From Eubacteriaceae bacterium (lineage in GTDB: Bacteria; Bacillota; Clostridia; Eubacteriales; Eubacteriaceae), in NCBI GenBank assembly GCA_028705955.1, contig JAQWCN010000005.1:1-40672 (forward strand): a stretch of DNA of 40,672 bases. Direction: 5' to 3'. The notes under the pieces are model-generated. The model was not told where the DNA came from. It did no database searches and worked only from the letters and a program-made list of their open reading frames with translations. The translations under genes were made by a program, and so were the position numbers. This document shows positions 15,250-23,636 of the stretch, one piece after another. How positions within the stretch are numbered: position 1 is the first letter of the stretch; the number at the start of each line of letters is the position of its first letter.

Positions 15250-16015
15250 GTTTCTTTTGTCTTTCTATAAATTCTTCTGCAAACTGTAAATACGCTTTAG
15301 ACCCCTTTGAATTTGGGGCATATTCAAAGATTGTTTCTCCAAAACTCGGTGCCTCGGCAAGCCGGATATTTCTGGGTATTGTGGTATCAAATACTTTTGA
15401 TTTAAAATAATCTTTGACCTCTTCCACAACCTGAACGGATAAATTTGTCCTGCCATCGTACATGGTCATCAGGACCCCTTCGATTTCGAGTTGGGGATTC
15501 AGTCCTTTTTTAACCAGACTGACGGTATTCATCAATTGCCCTACCCCTTCCAGTGCATAGTATTCACACTGAATCGGAATAAGCACCGTATCCGCCGCCA
15601 CCAATGCATTGATGGTTAATAATCCCAGCGATGGCGGACAGTCGATAAAAATAAAATCGTAATAGTCTTTAACAGGTTCCAATGTTGTTTTAAGCCGGGA
15701 TTCCCGTTTCTTCATTTCAGCGAGTTCAATTTCTGATCCTGCCAGCTCAATATTGGATGGAACGATATTGAGGTTTTCATATCCTGTTGTCAGAATAATT
15801 TGTTTGATGTCTTCTTCGTTAATCAATGCATCATAAATACTTTTATCCAGCTTATTTTTTTCAAATCCAAAACCGCTGGTTGTATTTCCCTGGGGATCAA
15901 TATCCACCGTCAATACTTTATAACCTTTCATACAAAGAGCCGTTGTCATATTCATATTGGTTGTCGTTTTTCCTACGCCACCCTTTTGATTGAAAATCGC
16001 AATTATTTTTGACAT
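15224..16015 (-). CDS. parA: chromosome-partitioning ATPase ParA (Soj)
   Basis: Deviant-Walker ATPase that works with ParB in origin segregation and, in Bacillus, regulates DnaA. The 263-residue protein begins MSKIIAIFNQKGGVGKTTTNMNM, with the KGGVGKTT deviant Walker A lysine, and has VLTVDIDPQGNTTSG (Walker A' region) and DFIFIDCPPSLGLLTINAL (Walker B region). QCEYYALEGVGQL and the ending RLAEAPSFGETIFEYAPNSKGSKAYLQFAEEF are typical of chromosomal Soj. It lies 16 bases after noc, and its end overlaps parB. Confidence 0.97.
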   Translation of the reverse strand: MSKIIAIFNQKGGVGKTTTNMNMTTALCMKGYKVLTVDIDPQGNTTSGFGFEKNKLDKSIYDALINEEDIKQIILTTGYENLNIVPSNIELAGSEIELAEMKKRESRLKTTLEPVKDYYDFIFIDCPPSLGLLTINALVAADTVLIPIQCEYYALEGVGQLMNTVSLVKKGLNPQLEIEGVLMTMYDGRTNLSVQVVEEVKDYFKSKVFDTTIPRNIRLAEAPSFGETIFEYAPNSKGSKAYLQFAEEFIERQKKHGKNKKTR

Positions 16016-16031
16016 AAATCCTCTTTCTAGC

Positions 16032-16856
16032 TTATTTTGGAATGGTGATGGTTATTTCTATGCTGTTCTTTTTTTCTGTTTCTTTATATTTTGCATCTTT
16101 TTTATTTTCTTTAACCATCTTAAAAGCAGATTTTATCGTATTAATGTATATTTGTGCATTGATAAATGATTTTACTCGGGCCTTTTTTTCAGGTGTTATT
16201 TTCTCGTCATAATTATTTGTCAGAACTTCGTCTCTTATTTTCTCAACTAAGTGTTCTGTTTTCTTTACATTTAAATCTTTTTTAACAATTTGATCGATCA
16301 CTTCTTGTTGAATTTCTTGATCGGGAATTCTCAGCAATGCCCGGGCATGCCGTTCGGATAATTGATGCTCTTTCACCTGAAGGATTATTTTATCGTCCAA
16401 TTTGAGGAGTCTGATTTTATTTGCAATAAATGATTGGGATTTTCCCAGCAGGCTTGCCACCTGTTCCTGGGTCATGTTGTAGTATTTCATCAACTGTCTA
16501 TAGCTCTCAGCTTCTTCAAAAAAATTAAGATCTTCCCTTTGAATGTTTTCCACAATTGCAAGCACTGCAGAATCCTGATCACTCATTTTCATTTCCATTG
16601 CTGGTATCATGGTTTTTCCTGCCATTTTAGAAGCTCTTAACCGTCTTTCACCTGATACCAATTCATAAAGATCCTGATCAATTTGACGAACTTGAATGGG
16701 CTGAATAACACCAAAGGTTTTGATGGAGTTTGCCAATTCATTTAATTTTTCATCTTTAAAAATCTTTCTCGGTTGATTTGGATTTGGAATAATTTGATCA
16801 ACCGGAATCTCTTTAATCAATTGATCCTGATTTTTTTCTTTTTTTCTTTTTCTCAT
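16032..16856 (-). CDS. noc: Noc-like nucleoid occlusion protein (ParB paralogue)
   Basis: A second ParB-family protein, placed between rsmG and parA exactly where noc sits in Bacillus. It has the ParB/Srx domain (IPNPNQPRKIFKDEKLNELANSIKTFGVIQPIQVRQ...LVSGERRLRASKMAG), ENIQREDLNFFEEAESY, and a helix-turn-helix (MTQEQVASLLGKSQSFIANKIRLLKL). The C-terminus (INTIKSAFKMVKEN...NSIEITITIPK) closely follows the Noc pattern rather than that of ParB. ATG at 16856 has GGAG upstream and an in-frame TGA directly before it, so the N-terminus cannot be longer. It begins MRKRKKEKNQDQ and lacks the amphipathic membrane-targeting helix known from Bacillus Noc. A parS-like site lies 16-31 bases before its start. 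Confidence 0.88.
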   Translation of the reverse strand: MRKRKKEKNQDQLIKEIPVDQIIPNPNQPRKIFKDEKLNELANSIKTFGVIQPIQVRQIDQDLYELVSGERRLRASKMAGKTMIPAMEMKMSDQDSAVLAIVENIQREDLNFFEEAESYRQLMKYYNMTQEQVASLLGKSQSFIANKIRLLKLDDKIILQVKEHQLSERHARALLRIPDQEIQQEVIDQIVKKDLNVKKTEHLVEKIRDEVLTNNYDEKITPEKKARVKSFINAQIYINTIKSAFKMVKENKKDAKYKETEKKNSIEITITIPK

Positions 16857-16871
16857 TCACAGGTCTCCGTA

Positions 16872-16887
16872 TGTTTCACGTGAAACC
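16872..16887. promoter_or_regulatory. parS-like site between rsmG and noc (15/16)
   Basis: TGTTTCACGTGAAACC differs from the parS consensus TGTTNCACGTGAAACA only at the last base. It lies in the short rsmG-noc gap, next to the noc Shine-Dalgarno, where ParB or Noc binding could also affect noc-parA-parB expression. Confidence 0.8.
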
Positions 16888-16899
16888 TCTTGTTTGCAG

Positions 16900-17604
16900 C
16901 TACAGGGGTTTCTTTTTGATTTGTCCAAAATTTCTGGGATATTCTTTCGGTGTTATCCCCGTTTTTCTACATTGAATTATAACATGAAAAACTGTATTTT
17001 TCAGTAATAAATTATGATTAATGGATTCTACCTCAAGGCCCAATGTCTTGAATGTATTCTGAGCCTCTCTAATTTCCTGTTCACTTTTTTCACCTTTCCA
17101 GGCATAAAAATGCCCATCCGGAACAATAAACGCGGCACATAATTCTGTTAAAACCGGCAAATTGGCTACTGCCCTGGAGACAACGGCATCAAAGCTTTCC
17201 CGATATGTCTGTTGATGAGCCAATTCTTCTGCTCTTCCGGTTATAAAAGTTACATTGTGAACATCAATATTGTTTGCGATTCTTTCAATTGCACGAATTT
17301 TTTTTTCAGTTGCATCCATCAAGGTCCATTGTCTTTGTGGGTAAGCAATGGCAAGGGGAAGTCCTGGAAAACCTCCCCCGGTCCCCACATCAATAATCTT
17401 TTGATCGGTTTGATCGAGTGGGCAGGTCAAGGCGTCAATAATATGTTTATCGATAAAATCATTTTCGTCTGTTATTCTGGTTAAATTTATCTTTTTATTG
17501 GTTTCTACAATCTCATTCATTAATTCTATTATTTGATCGATTTGATAATCATCTAATATTATATTGTTTTCTTGTAGTTTATTTTTCAGCGTCTCTGTTT
17601 GCAT
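16900..17604 (-). CDS. rsmG: 16S rRNA (guanine527-N7)-methyltransferase RsmG
   Basis: SAM-dependent methyltransferase that makes m7G527 in 16S rRNA (GidB). The track start at 17634 has no Shine-Dalgarno; ATG 17604 follows AGGAAAAAAG and gives [15 protein letters not shown], 234 residues, which is normal length. Key motifs are [21 protein letters not shown], the SAM-binding [21 protein letters not shown], and [17 protein letters not shown]. The gene overlaps the end of mnmG by 26 bases, as is usual for the gidA-gidB pair, and is followed by noc. Confidence 0.97.
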   Translation of the reverse strand: MQTETLKNKLQENNIILDDYQIDQIIELMNEIVETNKKINLTRITDENDFIDKHIIDALTCPLDQTDQKIIDVGTGGGFPGLPLAIAYPQRQWTLMDATEKKIRAIERIANNIDVHNVTFITGRAEELAHQQTYRESFDAVVSRAVANLPVLTELCAAFIVPDGHFYAWKGEKSEQEIREAQNTFKTLGLEVESINHNLLLKNTVFHVIIQCRKTGITPKEYPRNFGQIKKKPL

Positions 17605-19480
17605 TTTCTTTTTTCCTGTTTTCCAAATACACATGGATCACTGTGATATCCGCCGGTGATACACCGGATATCCGGGATGCCTGGCCAATGGACATGGGAC
17701 GGACTTCACTTAATTTTTCCACCGCTTCCAGTCTTAAGCCTTCTATTAGTTGGTAATCAATATTTTCTGGAATCCGCTTACTTTCCATTTTTTTAAACTG
17801 TTTGACCTGGGCATTCTGCTTTTTGATATATCCTTCGTATTTTAATTGGATTTCTACTTCATCACAAATATGTTTTGAATAATCAGGACGATTAGTATCC
17901 AATGGAGCCGTGTTTTCGTAACTGAGCTGGGGTCTCTTTAAGAGTTGGGCAAGGCTGACGCCTGATTGAATCGGCGTTGTTCCAAGATTTATCAACGTCT
18001 GATTATTCCTGTCTGTGGCGCCTACGATCACCCGTCTAACCCGTTCCATTTCCTCAGCTATTTTTTCTTTCTTTCTTAAAAACTGTTCGTAACGTTTCTC
18101 AGAAATAAGTCCAACTTGATGACCAATTGGCGTTAATCTGAGATCTGCATTATCCTGACGCAGCAGCAACCGGTACTCTGCCCTGGATGTCATCATACGA
18201 TAGGGTTCGCTTGCATCTTCATTGATGATATCATCAACCAAAACGCCAATGTACGCCTGGGAACGGTCGAGGATGACGGGTTCTTTTTCATCTAACTTTA
18301 ATCCAGCGTTAATGCCTGCCAAAATTCCCTGGGCCCCTGCTTCTTCATATCCGGAAGTCCCGTTAATTTGACCGGCAAAGAATAAGCCCTCAATTTGCTT
18401 GGATTCCAGCGTTGCTTTTAAACTTGTCGGATGAATACAATCATACTCAATGGCATAAGCGGTTCGCATAAACTCAACATTTTCCATACCAGCGACAGTG
18501 CGATATAAATTAATCTGAACTTCTTCCGGCAAACAGGATGACATCCCCTGGACATACACTTCTCTGGTATAGAGACCTTCGGGTTCCATAAAGATTTGAT
18601 GACGTTCTTTATCCTTAAACCGCATGACCTTTGTTTCTATGGAAGGACAGTATCGGGGACCTATTCCGACGACATCCCCAGTAACCAGCGGGCTGCGATC
18701 CAGATTTTCATTGATGATCTTATGCGTTTCCGTATTGGTATACGTTAAATAACAGGGAACCTGATCGATATCCAAATGTTCTGTTTCAAAAGAGAATGGC
18801 GTGATTTCTTCATCCCCTTCCTGAATCTGCATTTTTGTGTAATCCACTGTTTTTTCATCAACCCTGGCAGGGGTTCCCGTTTTAAACCGCTGGAGTTTAA
18901 TCCCATTTTCTTTTAAGCTGTCCGATAAATACCGGGCTGGAAATAAACCGTTAGGACCACTGTCATATTGGACATCCCCAATAAATACCCGGCCTTTTAA
19001 ATAGGTTCCTGTACAGATGATACAACTTCTGCATTGATAAACCGCTCCGGTAACAACCTGCACCCCGGTTATTTTCTGATCTTCAATAAACAACTTCGTC
19101 GCTTCCTGTTGTTTCAAAACCAGATGATCCTGATTTTCAATGACTTCTTTCATTCTAAACTGATAGGCTTTTTTATCAGCCTGAGCCCTTAATGAATGAA
19201 CTGCCGGGCCTTTTGCTGTGTTGAGCATCCGGCATTGGATCATTGTTGCATCGATGTTTTTCCCCATTTCTCCACCCAACGCATCGATTTCCCGGACAAG
19301 ATGTCCTTTTCCTGTTCCGCCAATAGCTGGATTACAGGGCATCATTGCAACTGAATCCAAATTGATGGTTAACAGTAATGTTTCCTTTCCCATCCTTGCC
19401 GTAGCAAGGGCCGCTTCACATCCTGCATGCCCGGCACCAATCACTACTGTATCAAAAGAACCTCCACTATATTTTTTCAT
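17579..19480 (-). CDS. mnmG: tRNA uridine-5-carboxymethylaminomethyl modification enzyme MnmG (GidA)
   Basis: FAD-dependent partner of MnmE that modifies U34 of certain tRNAs. ATG 19480 is preferred over the track's TTG 19501, giving [15 protein letters not shown] and 633 residues. Motifs include the FAD-binding [45 protein letters not shown], the [13 protein letters not shown] region, the catalytic-cysteine motif [37 protein letters not shown], and a C-terminal MnmE-binding helical region ending [19 protein letters not shown]. The start lies six bases after the mnmE stop, so the two partners are co-expressed. Confidence 0.98.
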   Translation of the reverse strand: MKKYSGGSFDTVVIGAGHAGCEAALATARMGKETLLLTINLDSVAMMPCNPAIGGTGKGHLVREIDALGGEMGKNIDATMIQCRMLNTAKGPAVHSLRAQADKKAYQFRMKEVIENQDHLVLKQQEATKLFIEDQKITGVQVVTGAVYQCRSCIICTGTYLKGRVFIGDVQYDSGPNGLFPARYLSDSLKENGIKLQRFKTGTPARVDEKTVDYTKMQIQEGDEEITPFSFETEHLDIDQVPCYLTYTNTETHKIINENLDRSPLVTGDVVGIGPRYCPSIETKVMRFKDKERHQIFMEPEGLYTREVYVQGMSSCLPEEVQINLYRTVAGMENVEFMRTAYAIEYDCIHPTSLKATLESKQIEGLFFAGQINGTSGYEEAGAQGILAGINAGLKLDEKEPVILDRSQAYIGVLVDDIINEDASEPYRMMTSRAEYRLLLRQDNADLRLTPIGHQVGLISEKRYEQFLRKKEKIAEEMERVRRVIVGATDRNNQTLINLGTTPIQSGVSLAQLLKRPQLSYENTAPLDTNRPDYSKHICDEVEIQLKYEGYIKKQNAQVKQFKKMESKRIPENIDYQLIEGLRLEAVEKLSEVRPMSIGQASRISGVSPADITVIHVYLENRKKENANRDAEK

Positions 19481-19485
19481 GTCTC

Positions 19486-20853
19486 CTACTTTCCTAAACA
19501 AAAATGTGCAAAAATGGAATCAATAATATCCGAGCCAACATTACGTCCTGTAATTTCCCTGAGACAATCCAGAGCATTTTTAAGATCGATCGCTGTCAAA
19601 TCAATTGGAATGTTCTGGTTCAATCCACATTGGACATTTAAAAGATTTTCGTTGACTTGATTGAGTAAATGAATATGTCTTAAATTTGAAAGAACATTTT
19701 CGTTGTCTTTCTTGTTGATCCGATGCATAGCTTCATCTTTCATCTTATTTTTTAAATTTATCAACCCGTAATGTGTTTTTGTAGAAATCACAATACCATC
19801 TTCATCTTGTATATTAGATTCTGCCAAATCATATTTATTATAAACATTAATCACTGTTTTATCAGGATTGATATCAAAAGGCAATGCTTTATCCTGAGAT
19901 GTTCCACGTGAAACATCATAAACCAATAAAATAAGATCAGCCTGATCCAACATCGATAAAGATTTTTTTACGCCCAGAGCTTCAATCTTATTTTGAGTTT
20001 CCCGAATTCCAGCTGTATCAATAATATGAAATGGAATTCCATCAATATTAATGTATTCATCAACCACATCCCGGGTTGTTCCAGCAATATCAGTGACAAG
20101 AGCCCTGTCGCTATTAATAAGTGCATTGAGCAAAGAGGATTTTCCAACATTGGGTTCCCCTAAAATAACTGTCGCAATACCATCACGAACAATTTTACCC
20201 GTTTGGGCTGTGCTTAATAAAGATTGAACATTGGAAAGAAGCCCATCAATAATTTTCAAAAGATCTTTCGTTGTTAAAGTGTCAATCTCATATTCAGGAT
20301 AATCAATGGACGCATCAATAATTGTCAAAGCATGGACCAGTTCTTGATCAATCCTTTGATACTGATCAGATAATCCCCCGGACAATTGGTTCATCGAATA
20401 AGCCAGGGATTTTTCGGTTTTAGCATTGATCACATCCATCACTGCCTCGGCCTGGGAAAGATCAATCCTGCCGTTGAGAAAAGCCCTTTTTGTAAATTCT
20501 CCAGGTTCAGCCAAACGGGCCCCGGCATCCAAAACCGCTTTTAAAACAGTTCGGGTCACTACTTGTCCACCATGACAATTAATTTCCACGACATCTTCTG
20601 CTGTATAAGAATGAGGGCCTTTCATAACGGAAATAATTACTTCATCGATGAGCTGATGATCGTAATAATCAAAACATTTACCATAATGCATGGTGAAAGT
20701 CTCAAAATCTTTTACCAACAGACCAGAAGACGTCTTGATCACAGCGTCTGCAATTCCTTCTGCCCCTTTTCCGGAGATTCTTACAATTCCAATACCGCCA
20801 GCGCTGTCACCCGTTGCGATGGCTGCGATGACATCATCATTAAATAAATCCAT
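19486..20853 (-). CDS. mnmE: tRNA modification GTPase MnmE (TrmE)
   Basis: GTPase that acts with MnmG in wobble-uridine modification. The 455-residue protein has the N-terminal tetrahydrofolate-binding domain ([22 protein letters not shown]...GKCFDYY), a helical region, and an inserted Ras-like G domain. G-domain motifs are [14 protein letters not shown] (G1), DIAGTTRD (G2), DTAGIRE (G3) and NKYD (G4). The C-terminal helix ends FCLGK, the CxGK motif with the catalytic cysteine. GGAGTAAG precedes the ATG at 20853. An intrinsic terminator lies 20-51 bases upstream of the start. A perfect parS site (19900-19915) is embedded in the coding sequence at the G domain. Confidence 0.98.
   Translation of the reverse strand: MDLFNDDVIAAIATGDSAGGIGIVRISGKGAEGIADAVIKTSSGLLVKDFETFTMHYGKCFDYYDHQLIDEVIISVMKGPHSYTAEDVVEINCHGGQVVTRTVLKAVLDAGARLAEPGEFTKRAFLNGRIDLSQAEAVMDVINAKTEKSLAYSMNQLSGGLSDQYQRIDQELVHALTIIDASIDYPEYEIDTLTTKDLLKIIDGLLSNVQSLLSTAQTGKIVRDGIATVILGEPNVGKSSLLNALINSDRALVTDIAGTTRDVVDEYINIDGIPFHIIDTAGIRETQNKIEALGVKKSLSMLDQADLILLVYDVSRGTSQDKALPFDINPDKTVINVYNKYDLAESNIQDEDGIVISTKTHYGLINLKNKMKDEAMHRINKKDNENVLSNLRHIHLLNQVNENLLNVQCGLNQNIPIDLTAIDLKNALDCLREITGRNVGSDIIDSIFAHFCLGK
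19900..19915. promoter_or_regulatory. parS site inside mnmE (perfect match)
   Basis: TGTTCCACGTGAAACA matches the degenerate parS consensus TGTTNCACGTGAAACA at every defined base. It lies about 3.5 kb from the dnaA-upstream DnaA boxes and 3 kb from the second site at 16872. With ParA, ParB and a Noc-like protein encoded nearby, this is a strong candidate ParB loading site. Confidence 0.9.
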
Positions 20854-20872
20854 TTTTCTTACTCCATATATT

Positions 20873-20904
20873 AAAAAACGCCTTAATTAAAAGAAATTAA
20901 GGCG
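20873..20904 (-). terminator. intrinsic terminator between jag and mnmE
   Basis: On the minus strand CGCCTTAATT pairs perfectly with AATTAAGGCG around TCTTTT and is followed by TTTTTTAATAT. The T tract ends about 20 bases before the mnmE start, leaving room only for the Shine-Dalgarno, so it may act as an attenuator for mnmE as well as ending the rpmH-jag transcript. Confidence 0.85.
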
Positions 20905-20975
20905 AGATGACTGAGTGATAATGAATGCATTCCAGAAAAAAAACTGGCATTACCATACAGTTCTATTCAAAATGA

Positions 20976-21611
20976 TCACTCGGGATTGTTTTCCTGTAAA
21001 TCGATAACCACATAACGGTATGGATCTTCGCCTTCACTGTAAGTAAAGACATTTTCGTCATCCTGTAATGTGGCGTGAATAATTCTTCTTTCCGCCGGAT
21101 TCATGGGTTCCAGTGATATCTTTTTATGATAGCGCGTAACCTTAGATGCCATTTTGTGGGAAAGATTTTCAAGTGTCTTCTGACGTTTTTCCCGGTAATG
21201 TTCCGTATCAATAATCACACGAACATAATGTTCCGTTTTTTTATTGACCACCAGACTGGTTAAATACTGGATTGCATCCAACGTCTGACCCCGGCGTCCA
21301 ATCAAAATACCCATATCCTTTCCTGACAATTCAATATTTAAGATATCATCATTGAGTTTACAGGCAATCACACATTGGATACCCATGGAAGCGAGCATAT
21401 CGGTTAAAAAAGACTGTGCTCTCTTTTCAGGATTATCGATGGGTGTCACTTCTACAATGGCTTCCTTTTTTCCAAATAAACCAAATACCCCATTTTCCGG
21501 TACCTGAACAACCTTTGTTTCTACTTCTTCCAGTGTAAGGGTTAACTCAGTTAAGGCCTGATTAATGGCTTCTTCAACGGTTTTCCCTTTTCCTGTTACT
21601 GTTTTACTCAT
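20976..21611 (-). CDS. jag: RNA-binding protein Jag (KhpB)
   Basis: Cytoplasmic RNA-binding protein linked to cell elongation and division in Firmicutes. ATG 21611 has GGGAGG seven bases upstream; the track's TTG 21614 is one codon earlier. The 211-residue protein has the Jag N-terminal domain (KTVTGKGKTVEEAINQALTELTLTLEEVETKVV), a linker containing KKEAIVEV, and a KH domain with the GxxG-type loop (LIGRRGQTLDAIQYLTSLVVN). It ends with an R3H domain (MNPAERRIIHATLQDDENVFTYSEGEDPYRYVVI). It follows yidC by about 20 bases, the standard arrangement. Confidence 0.96.
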   Translation of the reverse strand: MSKTVTGKGKTVEEAINQALTELTLTLEEVETKVVQVPENGVFGLFGKKEAIVEVTPIDNPEKRAQSFLTDMLASMGIQCVIACKLNDDILNIELSGKDMGILIGRRGQTLDAIQYLTSLVVNKKTEHYVRVIIDTEHYREKRQKTLENLSHKMASKVTRYHKKISLEPMNPAERRIIHATLQDDENVFTYSEGEDPYRYVVIDLQENNPE

Positions 21612-21632
21612 CAAACAACCTCCCCTATTATG

Positions 21633-22544
21633 TCAGGATTTATGTGACCGTTCGTCACTATGCGGAATTTTTGTAATTGTTTTGTGACTGGGTGTGACTT
21701 TCTTCCCGGATGCAGGTTGTGTCTTTGGTCTGTTGCCTTTATCCTTCTTCTTTGTCTTTTTACCTATTTGACCATTCATGGCATCCTGTCGCATTTCAGA
21801 CTGTTCTTTAATCATTCGCTTCTTGTCTTTGATATCCTGGCGTTTACTTTCTTCCACTTTTCTTTCGGCTTCTTCAATGGAAATCTTTTTAACCGGTTTT
21901 CTCATAACAAGGAACTGCTGAACAAAGGTATAAATATTCTGAACCACCCAGTAAAGAGACACCCCTGCCGGCATACTGATAGCAAACCAGCCAATCATTA
22001 ACGGCATGATGTACATCATCATTTTTTGAGATGTTTCCGCGGTTTTATCCCCACTGCTTTGCATCTTCATTGTAAATTTCTGGGTTGCAAATGTTAAAAC
22101 AACACACAAAATCGGAAGAATATACCAGGGATCAGGATTCCCTAAATTTGGAATCCACAAAAACTTGGCAGATAAAGCCGATAAGTCACCATTAGTGAAC
22201 ACCCATTTTCCTGGTTCTTTTAAAGCACCAAACAACCCCAGAATAATTGGCATTTGAATCAGCAACGGCAAACAACCTGCCATTGGATTAACCTTATAAA
22301 GTTTATACAACTTCATGGTTTCTGCATTTAATTTTTCAGGATTGTTTTTATATTTTTTTTGCAGATTTGCAAGTTCAGGCTGGATGGCCTGCATTTCTTT
22401 CATGGAATTTGTCTGTTTAATATTGAGTGGTAAAATAATTGTTTTGACCAAAACCGTAAACAGAATAACAGCAACCCCATAATTCTGAACCAAATTATAA
22501 ATTTGAAGCAGAACAAAGCCAAAGGCCTGATATAAAAAATTCAT
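21633..22544 (-). CDS. yidC: membrane protein insertase YidC/OxaA family
   Basis: Inserts proteins into the cytoplasmic membrane, with or without SecYEG. The 303-residue protein begins MNFLYQAFGFVLLQIYNLVQNYGVAVILFTVLVKTIILPLNIKQTNSMKEM, with the first helix and a conserved cytoplasmic hairpin (IQPELANLQKKYKNNPEKLNAETMKLYKLYKVNPMAGCLPLLIQMPIILGLFGAL). Further helices include WYILPILCVVLTFATQKFTM and MMYIMPLMIGWFAISMPAGVSLYWVVQNIYTFVQQ. It has no lipobox cysteine, unlike Bacillus SpoIIIJ. The tail is long and very basic (KKTKKKDKGNRPKTQPASGKK), which fits ribosome contact. It sits between yidD and jag. Confidence 0.97.
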   Translation of the reverse strand: MNFLYQAFGFVLLQIYNLVQNYGVAVILFTVLVKTIILPLNIKQTNSMKEMQAIQPELANLQKKYKNNPEKLNAETMKLYKLYKVNPMAGCLPLLIQMPIILGLFGALKEPGKWVFTNGDLSALSAKFLWIPNLGNPDPWYILPILCVVLTFATQKFTMKMQSSGDKTAETSQKMMMYIMPLMIGWFAISMPAGVSLYWVVQNIYTFVQQFLVMRKPVKKISIEEAERKVEESKRQDIKDKKRMIKEQSEMRQDAMNGQIGKKTKKKDKGNRPKTQPASGKKVTPSHKTITKIPHSDERSHKS

Positions 22545-22572
22545 TTAGATTGTTATCTCCTTAACAAATACA

Positions 22573-22785
22573 CTATGGAACCGGATCATATCCTCCCGGA
22601 TTAAAGGGATGACATCTCATAATCCGTTTCATCCCCATTATAAATCCCTTAAACGCTCCATATTTTTCAATAGCCTGATAACAATAGGTCGAACATGTTG
22701 GATAAAAACGGCAGGTTTTTGGCAAAACTGGCGAAATAAACCGCTGATACCCTTTAATCATCCAAAGCATAACACGTTTTATCAT
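22573..22785 (-). CDS. yidD: membrane protein insertion efficiency factor YidD
   Basis: A 70-residue protein with the family signature [36 protein letters not shown] and [17 protein letters not shown]. The cysteine pattern [11 protein letters not shown]...RCHPF is intact. It is proposed in other bacteria to assist YidC-dependent insertion and has an amphipathic N-terminus ([16 protein letters not shown]) that can sit at the membrane. Its ATG follows the rnpA stop directly (TAAATG), implying coupled translation. Confidence 0.97.
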   Translation of the reverse strand: MIKRVMLWMIKGYQRFISPVLPKTCRFYPTCSTYCYQAIEKYGAFKGFIMGMKRIMRCHPFNPGGYDPVP

Positions 22786-23127
22786 TTAAGATTTCACTTC
22801 CATCTTTGTTTTATAAAACAGATGTTTCAAAGACTGGTTCAATTCCTGATAACTTGCCTGAACACATCGTTTTTTTGCTATAATTATCAAATCATAACCT
22901 AATTTAAAACAACACCCATTGATGCGAAACGATTCCCGGATACGTCTTCTGATTTTATTACGAACGACGGCATTTTTAGAAACTTTTTTACTGACAATAA
23001 TACCCAAACGATTGGTATCTTTCCTGTTTTTTACGTAGTAAAATTGAAAATGCCTGTTACCGAACTTCTGTCCATGTTGAAAGACATTGTTAAAATCCTT
23101 TTCACCTTTTAAAGAAATCAACGCCAT
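22786..23127 (-). CDS. rnpA: ribonuclease P protein component
   Basis: Protein subunit of RNase P, which removes 5' leaders from tRNA precursors together with the catalytic RNA. The 113-residue sequence carries the family pattern LKGEKDFNNVFQHGQKFGNRHFQFYYVKN, RLGIIVSKKVSKNAVVRNKIRRRIRESFR (the RNR motif region), and YDLIIIAKKRC...SYQELNQSLKHLFYK. TGGAG lies upstream of the ATG. An intrinsic terminator separates it from rpmH, so its expression is likely lower than that of L34. Confidence 0.97.
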   Translation of the reverse strand: MALISLKGEKDFNNVFQHGQKFGNRHFQFYYVKNRKDTNRLGIIVSKKVSKNAVVRNKIRRRIRESFRINGCCFKLGYDLIIIAKKRCVQASYQELNQSLKHLFYKTKMEVKS

Positions 23128-23156
23128 CTTAATACTCCAATGATGAATTCATTATC

Positions 23157-23186
23157 AAAAAAGACCGTTTGATTAAAAACGGTCTT
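23157..23186 (-). terminator. intrinsic terminator between rpmH and rnpA
   Basis: On the minus strand AAGACCGTTT pairs perfectly with AAACGGTCTT around TTAATC, followed by a TTTT run. It lies immediately after the rpmH stop and about 30 bases before rnpA, so rnpA, yidD, yidC and jag need read-through, or another start site that I do not see. Confidence 0.82.
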
Positions 23187-23191
23187 CTGAT

Positions 23192-23326
23192 TTACGCAGA
23201 TAATTTTGCTCTGCCTTTTTGTCTTCTTTTCTTTAAAATGAGACGACCATTACGCGTTGACATTCTTTTACGAAATCCATGTTCTCTTTTGCGTTGTCTG
23301 ACCTTAGGCTGAAAAGTTTGTTTCAA
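23192..23326 (-). CDS. rpmH: 50S ribosomal protein L34
   Basis: Too short for the ORF track; I read it directly. The 44-residue product [44 protein letters not shown] is L34 along its whole length. The start codon is TTG at 23326, preceded by AGGGGG about eight bases upstream. It is the first leftward gene of the origin and has its own consensus promoter. Very basic, as expected for a 23S rRNA-binding protein. Confidence 0.97.
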   Translation of the reverse strand: MKQTFQPKVRQRKREHGFRKRMSTRNGRLILKKRRQKGRAKLSA

Positions 23327-23388
23327 TTCCAATACCCCCTGTCCTGATATATTAAATCATTATGATTGATTTGCAGTTTTACTTTAAA

Positions 23389-23417
23389 AGTATATTATTA
23401 ATACCGTTTGTTGTCAA
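23389..23417 (-). promoter_or_regulatory. promoter of rpmH
   Basis: TTGACA and TATACT are separated by 17 bases on the minus strand, about 65 bases upstream of the rpmH TTG start. The near-consensus core suits a ribosomal protein gene. Confidence 0.82.
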
Positions 23418-23456
23418 GAATTATTTCAAAAGTATTAAAATATATTCCGATACAGA

Positions 23457-23485
23457 TTGAACCCCTAAAGATAATTTGATATAAT
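23457..23485 (+). promoter_or_regulatory. main dnaA promoter
   Basis: TTGAAC and TATAAT are separated by 17 bases, with a TG before the -10 (TGATATAAT). The start site would fall just upstream of the DnaA-box cluster, an arrangement that allows DnaA to repress its own gene. A second possible -35 (TTGACA, 23581-23586) lacks a good -10. Confidence 0.75.
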
Positions 23486-23494
23486 AACTAACAG

Positions 23495-23569
23495 TTTCCA
23501 CAATTTCCACATTTATTTATTCACAATTTATGGATAACTGTGGATAAATCTGGGGATAAGTGTGGAAAA
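23495..23569. promoter_or_regulatory. DnaA-box cluster upstream of dnaA
   Basis: Within 75 bases there is one perfect box (TGTGGATAA, 23539-23547) and one match to TTATNCACA (23517-23525). Near matches are TATGGATAA (23529), TGGGGATAA (23551), TGTGGAAAA (23561) and two TTTCCACA sites (23495, 23504). The density and mixed strength are typical of an origin DnaA assembly region. Confidence 0.9.
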
Positions 23570-23610
23570 ACACCCAATTATTGACAAAATAAGGTCTCAT
23601 CTCGTTATTG

Positions 23611-23636
23611 AGATATCAACAGTTGTGTTGATATCT
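23611..23636. repeat. perfect 11-bp inverted repeat in the dnaA leader
   Basis: AGATATCAACA and TGTTGATATCT flank GTTG with no mismatch, between the DnaA boxes and the dnaA Shine-Dalgarno. It could be an operator or an RNA hairpin. There is no proper T tract, so it is not a clear terminator. Confidence 0.75.

Noticed and set aside
23581-23610. Second dnaA promoter starting at TTGACA 23581
   Set aside because: The -35 is perfect but the -10 at the right distance (GTTATT or TTATTG) is poor; noted only as a possibility.
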